DNA of 64,000 nucleotides from Bacteriovoracaceae bacterium. Lineage in GTDB: Bacteria > Bdellovibrionota > Bacteriovoracia > Bacteriovoracales > Bacteriovoracaceae. Below, one piece after another: positions 29,389 to 37,968 of this stretch (within the stretch, counting starts at the first letter, position 1; each line of letters begins with the position of its first letter). The stretch covers positions 124,001-188,000 of the forward strand of contig CANCFT010000003.1 in assembly GCA_947377285.1 (NCBI GenBank), given 5' to 3'. The position numbers and the translations under genes are program-made. Below the pieces are notes generated by a model. It searched no databases. It was not told the origin of the DNA and was given only the letters and a program-made list of their open reading frames with translations.

Positions 29389-31359
29389 ATGTACGAGAAC
29401 TATTTAGCACTCATTCCCTTTTTTCCTCTTCTTGCTTTTTTGCTTAACTCACTTTTAATAAAAAATAAGTTAAACAATATTCAAGCTGGGGTAATTACAT
29501 TTATTGGATTATTCACTTCGTTTATCTTAGTGATTGTAGTCGCATTGCACGTCAATGAAGCAGGTCCAGTTCATGTAAAGCTATGGGACTGGATGACTTA
29601 TAATAAAATTATTTTTGATATCCACTTTGTGATGGATCAACTTTCAGTCGTTCTATGTCTAATGGTTACTGGGATCGGAAGTGCAATTGCGTTCTTTTCA
29701 ATTGGTTATATGGACCATGAAGAAAAAGTTGGAAAGTTTTTTGCCTTTTTTGCTCTCTTTGCTTTTTCAATGCTTCTACTTGTTGTGGGTGAAAACTTTC
29801 TAGTTTTATTTATGGGATGGGAAGGAGTTGGATTAAGTTCATATTTATTAATTGGATTTTGGTATGAACATACTAAAAACGGAAATGCTGCTAAAAAAGC
29901 TTTTCTTGCCAATAGAGTTGGAGATTTTGGTGTAGTCTTGGGAATGATTGGATACGCACTAGTTTTTAACACAGTTTCATTTAGAGATCTTCAGCATCCA
30001 GACATGGCCATTTTAATGGCCAATAAAGGAGTACTCATTGTTTCTAGCTTGCTCCTCGTTTTAGGGGTCACTGGAAAATCTGCTCAAATTCCACTTTTTA
30101 TTTGGCTTCCTGACGCAATGATGGGACCAACTCCAGTCTCGGCATTAATGCATGCTGCGACAATGGTTACAGCAGGAATATTTTTACTATGTAGAGTTTC
30201 AAATATCATAGTTCATTTTTCAGTTGTCATGGACGTTATAGCTTGGGCCGGAGCTTTGACATCATTGCTAGCAGCTCTAATTGCTCTTACACAAACTGAT
30301 ATTAAAAAAATATTAGCTTATTCTACAGTGTCTCAATTAGGCTACATGGTAATGGCGTGTGGACTAGGAGCTTTTTCTACAGGAATGTTTCACGTTTTTA
30401 CACATGCATTTTTTAAAGCACTTCTCTTTTTATGTGCAGCCTCAGTTATTTACGGATGTCATCACGAACAAAATATTTTTAAAATGGGTGGCTTAAAAGA
30501 TAAAATGCCAATTACATTTTGGACATTTGTTGTTGGGTTTTTAGCGATAGCAGGAATTCCAGGATTTTCAGGATTCTTTTCAAAAGATGAAATATTATCA
30601 ATGGCATTCACTAATCCAGGCAATGGACCATTGCTCTATTCAATTGCATTGGGGAGTGCGCTCCTTACAGCATTTTATATGACAAGAATGTTGGTACTTG
30701 TGTTTATTGTTCCTCAATCAAAAGATGTTCATGACACTCATGAACATGGAACTTCTGAAGACAAACACCATCACCATGAAATTCATGAATCCCCAAGTGT
30801 AATGACGATACCTTTAATTATTTTAGCAATATGTAGTTTTGGAGCAGGATATATAGGTATGCCTCACCTTTTTGGTGGTCATGAATACTCTAGACTTATC
30901 CAAGTATTTCTAGAAAAAATAGTTGCTGCACCAACAGGACACACTCATCTTTCTGAAGAAACAGAAATTATAATGATGATTGTAACGACATTGCTAATCT
31001 TGTCTTCAATGGGACTCGCCTATTATATTTATGTCAAAAATGACGACATTAAGATGCGAGATAAATTAAAAGCAAAATTCCTAGCTCTTTGGGTGCTAAG
31101 TTCAAATAAATTTAAAGTCGATGAGCTTTATGAAACTGTTATTATAAAACCACTTTATGAAGTAGGAAATTTCTTAGTCGATATAATTGAAACTTATGTT
31201 GTTAACGGGGTTGTAAGACTTGTTACTAAAACAATAAGTACTGGTGGAACTTTTCTAGAAGAAACGAAACCAGAACGAATTGAAATGGGAATTCTTTATA
31301 TTATTATCGGACTCACAATTATAGTAACCGCTGTATTTAATGCATTTATTTTCAGATAG
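29389..31359 (+). CDS. nuoL: NADH-quinone oxidoreductase subunit L, copy 2
   Basis: Second NuoL, 656 aa. Key motifs: MGWEGVGLSSYLLIGFWYEH (glutamate), GKSAQIPLFIWLPDAMMGPTP (lysine; methionine after PDAM), ALMHAATMVTAGIFLL, and QTDIKKILAYSTVSQLGYM. A short histidine-rich loop (about residues 445-465, DKHHHHEIHE) is smaller than the one in copy 1. Its C-terminal lateral-helix region ends in a final membrane helix. Confidence 0.95.
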   Translation: MYENYLALIPFFPLLAFLLNSLLIKNKLNNIQAGVITFIGLFTSFILVIVVALHVNEAGPVHVKLWDWMTYNKIIFDIHFVMDQLSVVLCLMVTGIGSAIAFFSIGYMDHEEKVGKFFAFFALFAFSMLLLVVGENFLVLFMGWEGVGLSSYLLIGFWYEHTKNGNAAKKAFLANRVGDFGVVLGMIGYALVFNTVSFRDLQHPDMAILMANKGVLIVSSLLLVLGVTGKSAQIPLFIWLPDAMMGPTPVSALMHAATMVTAGIFLLCRVSNIIVHFSVVMDVIAWAGALTSLLAALIALTQTDIKKILAYSTVSQLGYMVMACGLGAFSTGMFHVFTHAFFKALLFLCAASVIYGCHHEQNIFKMGGLKDKMPITFWTFVVGFLAIAGIPGFSGFFSKDEILSMAFTNPGNGPLLYSIALGSALLTAFYMTRMLVLVFIVPQSKDVHDTHEHGTSEDKHHHHEIHESPSVMTIPLIILAICSFGAGYIGMPHLFGGHEYSRLIQVFLEKIVAAPTGHTHLSEETEIIMMIVTTLLILSSMGLAYYIYVKNDDIKMRDKLKAKFLALWVLSSNKFKVDELYETVIIKPLYEVGNFLVDIIETYVVNGVVRLVTKTISTGGTFLEETKPERIEMGILYIIIGLTIIVTAVFNAFIFR

Positions 31360-31379
31360 AAAAAAACGAGATTTATATC

Positions 31380-32864
31380 ATGGACCAATTATTTATTATT
31401 AAGTTTTTAATTCCACTATTTTGGGCAATAGGCTTCATGCTTGCACCAAAACAAAATGAGCGGGCAATTAAACTATATGCCCTAATCGGGTCCCTAGTTA
31501 TATTGGCTTATTCAGTTAAAATGTTTTTTGATTTGCCAAATCCAGGTGTACTAACAGAGCTTTTCAAATTTCAAATGCCACTCTTTTTCAATATGACATA
31601 CACATTTGCAATGGATGGCTTAAGTGGTTTATTGCTATTGTTAAATTCATTTCTATTAGTCATCGTAGTCATCACCACTTGGGAAATTAAAACTGATAAA
31701 TTGCGACTGTATTATTTTTTAATTTTTACACTTGTGTGGGCCGTAAACGGATCTTTACTTTCAACTTCACTCTATGGATTTTATATATTTTGGGAAGCTA
31801 TGCTAATCCCACTATTTATTTTAGTTGGAGTGTTTGGCGGAGATAATCGACGTTATGCCAGCTTTAAGTTTTTCATGATGACAGCGGCAGGTTCAATTCT
31901 CATGCTTGCATCAATGTGTTATATGAGTGCATTAGCTTATAAACTTACTGGTTCTTATGATTTAAATTACGAAGTAATCAAATCACTAAATTTAAGATTT
32001 TCTGGTTTTTGGTCACCTCAGTCACTAATCTTTTGGTGCTTTTCAATTGCCTTTTTCCTAAAGGTGCCAGTGTTTCCATTTCATTCATGGCTTCCAGATG
32101 CGCACGTTGAAGCTCCAACTGCAGGTTCAATCCTTCTTGCTGGAATTCTTTTAAAACTTGGTATCTATGGATTTTTAAGATTTGTTATTCCATTTTATCC
32201 GCAAGCAGTGGATGCCTATAGAGATATAGTTCTCTACTTAGGTGCAATTGGTGTAATTTATGGAGCGTTAACGGCCTGGGTTCAAAAAGATATAAAAAAG
32301 CTGGTCGCCTTTTCATCAATTTCACATATGGGCTATATTGTTATGGGAGTTTTCTCTCAAAATGCATTTGCCGTTAAAGGTGCAATTTTTCAAATGGTTG
32401 CTCATGGAATTTCAACACCAGGACTCTTCATCGGAGTTCACTATCTTTACACAAGAAGACATACAAAAAAATTAGATCAATTTGGTGGACTCGCAAAGGT
32501 TATGCCTCGTTTTGCCATTTTGTTTTTTATAATAACAGCTGGCTCAATGGCCGTTCCCATGACTTGTGGATTTGTTGGAGAATTCATGATCACCGCTGGT
32601 GTTTATGAAATTAATAAAACAGTCGCATTTTTAGCAGCAACTGGGATAATTTTATCACCAATTTACCTATTGAAAATGTATCACTTAACCGCTCTCGGTG
32701 AGATTAATCACGAAGAAAATAAATCACTTAAAGATTTATCACTTTTAGAGGCGACACCTATGATTGTGTTGTCTGTATTAACTATTCTACTTGGGCTTTA
32801 CCCAAAATTAATCACATCAATGTATGAAGGCACAATAAGTTTTTTTGTGAATAAAGGTTTATAA
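31380..32864 (+). CDS. nuoM: NADH-quinone oxidoreductase subunit M, copy 2
   Basis: Second NuoM, 494 aa. It carries the canonical FYIFWEAMLIPLFILVGVFG, FFLKVPVFPFHSWLPDAHVE and APTAGSILLAGILLKLG, so it is closer to textbook NuoM than copy 1 at the DAHVEAPTAG site. VKKLVAFSSISHMGY-type lysine helix is present (KKLVAFSSISHMGYIV). Confidence 0.95.
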   Translation: MDQLFIIKFLIPLFWAIGFMLAPKQNERAIKLYALIGSLVILAYSVKMFFDLPNPGVLTELFKFQMPLFFNMTYTFAMDGLSGLLLLLNSFLLVIVVITTWEIKTDKLRLYYFLIFTLVWAVNGSLLSTSLYGFYIFWEAMLIPLFILVGVFGGDNRRYASFKFFMMTAAGSILMLASMCYMSALAYKLTGSYDLNYEVIKSLNLRFSGFWSPQSLIFWCFSIAFFLKVPVFPFHSWLPDAHVEAPTAGSILLAGILLKLGIYGFLRFVIPFYPQAVDAYRDIVLYLGAIGVIYGALTAWVQKDIKKLVAFSSISHMGYIVMGVFSQNAFAVKGAIFQMVAHGISTPGLFIGVHYLYTRRHTKKLDQFGGLAKVMPRFAILFFIITAGSMAVPMTCGFVGEFMITAGVYEINKTVAFLAATGIILSPIYLLKMYHLTALGEINHEENKSLKDLSLLEATPMIVLSVLTILLGLYPKLITSMYEGTISFFVNKGL

Positions 32865-32867
32865 AAA

Positions 32868-34250
32868 ATGGAAAATTTAACTTTCGTACAAAACATTTTA
32901 ATTTTTATAGGCCTAAATGCAATCGCCTTACTTTCTCTCAATGTTAAGAAATATGGAAAATATATTTCATTCGGATTAAGTTTAACTGCTGCAGTTGTGT
33001 TTTTTGCAATGTTATACATGAGAGACAGTTTCAGTTTAGGCGAATTGTTTACTCTGGATGGAAATAAAATATTTTTATTAAAATTAGTCTCTATTCTCAA
33101 TGTTCTCATGATCCTTATAAATGGTTATACATCCTTGGAAAAAGTTAAAAGCACCCTTCTTGTAAGTTATATGTTTCTTGGAGGTGTTTTTTTATTAGGG
33201 TCAAATGACCTCATAACGTTTTACGTCTCATTGGAAACAATTGCACTTGTTGGATATACACTCGTTGCGACCTCTAGTTTAGAGTTTTCACGAGAAGCAG
33301 CGGTTAAGTATCTTGTTCAAGGATCTGTAGTATCGGCAATATTTCTTCTTGGTGTAGCTTTTTACTTAGGTGCAACTGGAGGATTAACTCTCGTTGGTGC
33401 CAACGTCAACAATCAGGAGCTTTATGCAGTAGCTCTTGGAATATTTATTTTAACGGCTTGTTTTAAGCTCGGGGCTTTTCCCTTTCATGCTTGGATTGCA
33501 GATGTTTATTCTAACGTTTCAGATGGAAATTTAGCGACGAATTTTTTTATTTCAAAAATTATTATTGGTTATAAATTCATTACTTTAATTCAAGTTTTAT
33601 TACAGGCATGTGACCCTCATTTTTCAGATGTTTTAATTAGAATTATTCAAGTTATAGCCGTAATGTCTGCGTTTTACGGAAATATTATTGCTGTAGTACA
33701 AGGGCAGTTTAAGCGAATTATTGCTTATTCATCTGTCGCCCATACAGGGTATATGTTGATGACCATGTGTTTGAATCCAGATGAAATGTATGAGAAGCAA
33801 CTCATTAGTTATTTAGTCTTGTATTCGTTAACAGCAACTGGAGTAATCATGATTCTCAATCAGTTTGCTCAATTAAACAAAAACAAAGATGGTAAAGAAA
33901 TTCTTGTTTCTGGGTTTTATCGCAACAAAGGTTTAGCTATCTTGCTCGTTGTTTGTGTCTTGAGCTTAGGTGGTATACCGCTTACTTCAGGTTTTGCCAT
34001 GAAGTACATGCTTTTTACCAATTATTTTAAAGAAGGCTTTACGATTGAGGCCATATCAATTTTCATTAGTTCAATCATAGGACTTTCTTACTATATTCGA
34101 TTTGTAAGTGATCTTTTCACAGAAAACGAAGAGAAGATGAAACTTCCCATTATTAAAACTCGTTTTAGTGAATCGCTAGTTCATGTTATCATTTTATTGT
34201 CTATCTTCACTTTTGGTATCGCACCATCGCTCTTTTTAGGGTTGAAGTAG
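32868..34250 (+). CDS. nuoN: NADH-quinone oxidoreductase subunit N, copy 2
   Basis: Second NuoN, 460 aa, the most diverged of the set. It keeps FYVSLETIALVGYTLVA (glutamate), CFKLGAFPFHAWIADVYSNV (central lysine), QFKRIIAYSSVAHTGYM and LGGIPLTSGFAMKY. It ends the double nuo cluster; the next gene follows after ten bases with AAGGATGA, so it is probably cotranscribed. Confidence 0.92.
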   Translation: MENLTFVQNILIFIGLNAIALLSLNVKKYGKYISFGLSLTAAVVFFAMLYMRDSFSLGELFTLDGNKIFLLKLVSILNVLMILINGYTSLEKVKSTLLVSYMFLGGVFLLGSNDLITFYVSLETIALVGYTLVATSSLEFSREAAVKYLVQGSVVSAIFLLGVAFYLGATGGLTLVGANVNNQELYAVALGIFILTACFKLGAFPFHAWIADVYSNVSDGNLATNFFISKIIIGYKFITLIQVLLQACDPHFSDVLIRIIQVIAVMSAFYGNIIAVVQGQFKRIIAYSSVAHTGYMLMTMCLNPDEMYEKQLISYLVLYSLTATGVIMILNQFAQLNKNKDGKEILVSGFYRNKGLAILLVVCVLSLGGIPLTSGFAMKYMLFTNYFKEGFTIEAISIFISSIIGLSYYIRFVSDLFTENEEKMKLPIIKTRFSESLVHVIILLSIFTFGIAPSLFLGLK

Positions 34251-34260
34251 ATAAGGATGA

Positions 34261-37200
34261 ATGAGCGTAAAGTACAGGATTCGGCTTCAGAGCAATAGAG
34301 TTATAGGACCTTTTGGCGCCGAAGAAATTGGCGAGCTCTATTCTAAAAAACATATAAATGGAGACGAAGTCTGTCAGCAATTTCCAATTGGAGACTGGAG
34401 GAATTTTTCTAGTTTTCCCGAATTAGTACAATATATATCTTTAGTTAATAAAACATCTTCATATATAAAACCTTCTCCCGCACATCAAGAAATAAAATCT
34501 GAAAAAACAGCCACAACTGCGTCTATACCTGTAAAAAATAAGGCTGAAGTTAAAAATCAAACTTCTGATAAAACATCATCCGTTAAAATGTTTTCAGAAT
34601 TTAAATTCGATAAGAATAAAAATCTTGATGAAAATATAAATTATGCAGAGATTGAAAAGAAATACAATTCAAATCGACCAGGTGATCGGCCAGAAAGTGA
34701 AGAAGTAAAAGAAGAAGCACATGATTTTGAAAAAACTAGAGTTGTTCGCCGTTCACCAATTTTAAGCTTGACTGATGAAATGGAAAAAACAGTCGTAATG
34801 CCATTAAAGGCAGCAAGATTAATTAAAAGTGATACTGGAACACATACAAATACTGCAGAAGAAAAAAAACAGAAAGATGAATCAAGTGAAATTAAAAACA
34901 ATCTTCCAACACGTGAGGATTTAATAAATGAGCAAACAGAGTTTTTCAATCTTGCCCATTTGCTACCGACTATTAATGCTCAATTAAGTGTCGCTGAAGT
35001 TGAATTAGATCAAAAAGCAAAAATCGAAGAAAACAATGAGATAATTCGATTAAAAGAAATTCAAAGAAATAATCAAGAAGATGAAGATTACGATGGAGAT
35101 CAAGGCGATGCAGTCCCTGATTTAGAAAAAAATAATAAACCGAAGAAAAAACGAAAAAAAGGAATGTCAATAATTGTAGCCCTTGCATTTTTAGCTATAT
35201 TTTATGTAATGCTGACACCCGACGAAAAACCTAAAGTCAGCGGACCGCAATTTGTAGAGTTTAAATTTCCATTAACACAAGAGTTTGAAGATAGTAAGGG
35301 AGCCGCAAAGGATTTAATTACAGGTAGAAATTATTATTCTCAAAATACATACTTAGCAAAAGCCGTAGCTTCTAAAATGTTTGTTTCTTCACTTCAAAAA
35401 CAATTTAATACCAACGAGGCAATTGGTGATTTAATACTGACCTATTCAGAACTATTAGACGATACACGAGATTCAAAAATATCAGCGAATACAATTTATA
35501 AATTAATTCAATTGTCAGACAATAAAACACTTACAGATTTAAACGTGGTAACTGGGGAGGCACTATTCTTTGGCAAAATTGGAAAATATCAAGCAGGTAT
35601 TAATTTAATAAGAAATTATTTCAAAGCAAAAGGACCTGCATCTGGAAAGCTTTTAGCTAATTACTTAGATCTTTTGATTAGCTCTGGAGATTTGGTTGAA
35701 GCACGTAAAACTTTTATTAAATTAAATGATTTACCAAAAAAGACAATTGAGATTTACTATTCACTTGCAAATTTTAGTGATGTTGATGACCAGCCTGCTC
35801 AGGCTAGAAAAATAATCAAGGAAGGAATTACACAAAGCCCAAAAAGTGCATTGCTGCTATTAAAATATGCTGATTATTTATTCAAAGACCAACAGAAAAA
35901 TGAATATGAGTCAGTCTTAAAAAAAGTAAATGCTATAAACTCAGAAGGCTCTCCTAGTTTAACTGCAAAGTTTTATTATCACTTGGGTCTTTTAAATGCC
36001 TTAAAGAATAAAAACAAAGTTGCAGCTTCATTTTTTAAAAAGTCTTTGGAAATAAAAGAGTCAGATGAGCTAAGGGTAATGCTAGCAAACTTAGAAATTG
36101 CAGGGGATAACTTCTCCAAAACACTCATTTTGGAAAGTAAGGTAATAAATCTAATAAAAAGAGCAAAGACAGAGTTAAAAAATAAAAATTTAGAATCGGC
36201 ATTTTCTTTTTCAATTGAGGCACTCGATTCTTATCCAGCTTATATCCCAGCAATTCTTCTACATACTGATTTGCAAATAAAAAGAGGACTGTTCGATTCT
36301 GCTATTAACACACTTCAAAATGCCATAAACACGAATCCAAATAATAATTTGTTAAAAAACAATCTTACTCAAGCATATATAAAGGCATATAAATTTGAAG
36401 ATGCTCAAAAATTACTACTGGAGTTTTCTCAAACCAAATATTCATTTGGAAGTGAGTATGCTTCACTGATGGGAGATTTTTATTTAGCAAAAAACAATAT
36501 TCAACTTGCGCTAAGATGGTACCTAGAGGCGTTGAACAGAGATCCGCTAAGCGATCATGATATGTTTCAAGTTTCAAAAATATTTCTACGTTCTAAAAAA
36601 TTCAATGAAGCTAAATCAAGACTTGCAAAAGCATTATTGCTAGACCCAAAAAATCCTGATTACTTAGTTATGAATTCAGAAATATTATACGAACAAGACA
36701 ATGCAGATACAGCACTTGGTTATTTAAGAGATGCAATTTCAGAAATCGGAGAAGATCCTAAACTGCTGTCGGCCATTGCCATAATATATTATAAAAGTGG
36801 GCAGATAAAAGATTTTACGAATTACTACAAGCGAATCCTGGCCTTGCCTAAAAAAGATGAGACGTTTTTTGAGTTCCTCATTTATGCCGCGAAACTCGAA
36901 GAGAAGAATGATGATTATATAAATTATAGCCGAGAGATTTTAAAATTAAATCCAGGAAACTTAAAAGTACATTTAGAGCTCGGAGAATTTTTATATAATT
37001 TAAAAAGATACCCAGAAGCCATCGTTGAATTTGATGAAGTTAGGACAAGGTTGGTATCTTATCCAAAAGTTCATTTCATGTTGGCAAAGCTTTACCTAGC
37101 AACACAAGATATTAAAAAAGCAAAAGTTATGGCCTTAAAAGAGCTAGAACTTAATCCAAGCATAGATTCTGCTTATTATATTGTTGGAGAAGTTGCGAGA

Positions 37201-37515
37201 ATTGAAAAAGACTATCGGGAAGCTATTTTTAAGTATGAAAAGGCTATCAGTTTGAATCCTAAATCGGTAGAGGCACTTACGGCCATGGGCTGGATTAAGC
37301 TAGCTCAGAACTATGCAAGTGAAGCAGTTGAGCTTTATGGCCGCGCTTTGAGAGAGGATAAAAATAACCCAGAAATTCATAAACAATTGGGATTATCTTA
37401 TAAAGCTGCAGGCCAGCGAGCCCTAGCGAAGGAAAAACTAGAAGATTATTTGAAATTAAGCCCTGGGGCAGCCGATCGGGACCAAATTGAAACACAAATA
37501 AGAAATTTACAGTAG
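34261..37515 (+). CDS. Large membrane-anchored TPR protein with GYF_2-like N-terminus
   Basis: A 1084-aa protein of unknown function. Residues 4-58 (RIRLQSNRVIGPFGAEEIGE, then W at GDWRNFSSFPEL) resemble the GYF_2/DUF4339 domain. Residues 60-295 look disordered and charged and contain EKTRVV and EKTVVM. A basic patch (KPKKKRKKG) and one membrane helix (about 301-319) follow. The remaining ~750 residues are TPR-like repeats, such as KYEKAISLNPKSVEALTAMG and YPEAIVEFDEV near the end. This predicts a cytoplasmic N-terminus and a periplasmic TPR array. It lies ten bases after nuoN, which may be only positional. Confidence 0.8.
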   Translation: MSVKYRIRLQSNRVIGPFGAEEIGELYSKKHINGDEVCQQFPIGDWRNFSSFPELVQYISLVNKTSSYIKPSPAHQEIKSEKTATTASIPVKNKAEVKNQTSDKTSSVKMFSEFKFDKNKNLDENINYAEIEKKYNSNRPGDRPESEEVKEEAHDFEKTRVVRRSPILSLTDEMEKTVVMPLKAARLIKSDTGTHTNTAEEKKQKDESSEIKNNLPTREDLINEQTEFFNLAHLLPTINAQLSVAEVELDQKAKIEENNEIIRLKEIQRNNQEDEDYDGDQGDAVPDLEKNNKPKKKRKKGMSIIVALAFLAIFYVMLTPDEKPKVSGPQFVEFKFPLTQEFEDSKGAAKDLITGRNYYSQNTYLAKAVASKMFVSSLQKQFNTNEAIGDLILTYSELLDDTRDSKISANTIYKLIQLSDNKTLTDLNVVTGEALFFGKIGKYQAGINLIRNYFKAKGPASGKLLANYLDLLISSGDLVEARKTFIKLNDLPKKTIEIYYSLANFSDVDDQPAQARKIIKEGITQSPKSALLLLKYADYLFKDQQKNEYESVLKKVNAINSEGSPSLTAKFYYHLGLLNALKNKNKVAASFFKKSLEIKESDELRVMLANLEIAGDNFSKTLILESKVINLIKRAKTELKNKNLESAFSFSIEALDSYPAYIPAILLHTDLQIKRGLFDSAINTLQNAINTNPNNNLLKNNLTQAYIKAYKFEDAQKLLLEFSQTKYSFGSEYASLMGDFYLAKNNIQLALRWYLEALNRDPLSDHDMFQVSKIFLRSKKFNEAKSRLAKALLLDPKNPDYLVMNSEILYEQDNADTALGYLRDAISEIGEDPKLLSAIAIIYYKSGQIKDFTNYYKRILALPKKDETFFEFLIYAAKLEEKNDDYINYSREILKLNPGNLKVHLELGEFLYNLKRYPEAIVEFDEVRTRLVSYPKVHFMLAKLYLATQDIKKAKVMALKELELNPSIDSAYYIVGEVARIEKDYREAIFKYEKAISLNPKSVEALTAMGWIKLAQNYASEAVELYGRALREDKNNPEIHKQLGLSYKAAGQRALAKEKLEDYLKLSPGAADRDQIETQIRNLQ

Positions 37516-37524
37516 AATTCCCTC

Positions 37525-37553
37525 TTGTCTTTTTTAATGAAAAAATTTATTAT
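37525..37553 (+). promoter_or_regulatory. Promoter for tRNA-Ser(UGA)
   Basis: TTGTCT (37525-37530) and TATTAT (37548-37553) are 17 bases apart; the tRNA begins 16 bases after the -10 box. Confidence 0.65.
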
Positions 37554-37568
37554 ATCCCTCTATTGTTC

Positions 37569-37656
37569 GGAGGATTGGCAGAGTGGTCTATTGCAGCGGT
37601 TTTGAAAACCGCCGTACCGCAAGGTACCGTAGGTTCGAATCCTATGTCCTCCGCCA
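37569..37656 (+). tRNA. tRNA-Ser(UGA)
   Basis: Class II tRNA with a full cloverleaf: acceptor GGAGGAT pairs with GTCCTCC, discriminator G, and the 3' CCA is encoded. The anticodon arm is GCGGT-TTTGAAA-ACCGC with anticodon TGA at 37603-37605. A long variable arm (CGTACCGCAAGGTACCG) and the GGTTCGAATCC T-arm identify serine. Confidence 0.97.
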
Positions 37657-37662
37657 TTATTT

Positions 37663-37691
37663 TTGCGTTTATTTTGAAGAGTCCCTAGAAT
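37663..37691 (+). promoter_or_regulatory. Promoter for tRNA-Ser(GCU)
   Basis: TTGCGT (37663-37668) and TAGAAT (37686-37691) are 17 bases apart, starting seven bases after the previous tRNA. The next tRNA starts 17 bases downstream. Confidence 0.5.
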
Positions 37692-37707
37692 TTTTGATCT
37701 GACTTCT

Positions 37708-37799
37708 GGAGATGTGGGAGAGTGGTCTAATCCAGCGCCTTGCTAAGGCGTCGTACCCCGCAAGGGGTACCGTGAGTTCGAATCTCACCGTCTCCGCCA
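37708..37799 (+). tRNA. tRNA-Ser(GCU)
   Basis: Class II tRNA: acceptor GGAGATG with CGTCTCC, discriminator G and encoded CCA. The anticodon arm GCGCC-TTGCTAA-GGCGT gives anticodon GCT (codons AGU/AGC). The variable arm CGTACCCCGCAAGGGGTACC forms a strong hairpin. T-arm GAGTTCGAATCTC. Confidence 0.97.
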
Positions 37800-37840
37800 T
37801 TTTTTGCGGTTTTTTCCCAATCCCATTATAGCAATTCTCA

Positions 37841-37869
37841 TTGACTTAATTATGGTCCACAATTATATT
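37841..37869 (+). promoter_or_regulatory. Promoter for tRNA-Arg(ACG)
   Basis: TTGACT (37841-37846) and TATATT (37864-37869), each 5 of 6 consensus, are 17 bases apart. The tRNA begins 17 bases after the -10 box. Confidence 0.65.
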
Positions 37870-37885
37870 TGGGCAAATCTTACAC

Positions 37886-37962
37886 GCAGACGTAGCTCAG
37901 TTGGATAGAGTACTTGACTACGAATCAAGTGGTCGCAGGTTCGACTCCTGCCGTTTGCGCCA
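37886..37962 (+). tRNA. tRNA-Arg(ACG)
   Basis: Class I tRNA: acceptor GCAGACG with CGTTTGC, discriminator G, CCA encoded. D-loop AGCTCAGTTGGATAGAGT is canonical; anticodon arm CTTGA-CTACGAA-TCAAG gives ACG. A34 of this tRNA is the substrate of TadA, encoded at 49679, which makes inosine to read CGU/CGC/CGA. The convergent chemoreceptor gene ends six bases away. Confidence 0.97.
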
Positions 37963-37968
37963 TTTTAA

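Noticed and set aside
19389-34250. Recent tandem duplication of nuo genes
   Set aside because: Paired subunits are alike only at family motifs and differ in length, so a recent duplication is not supported.
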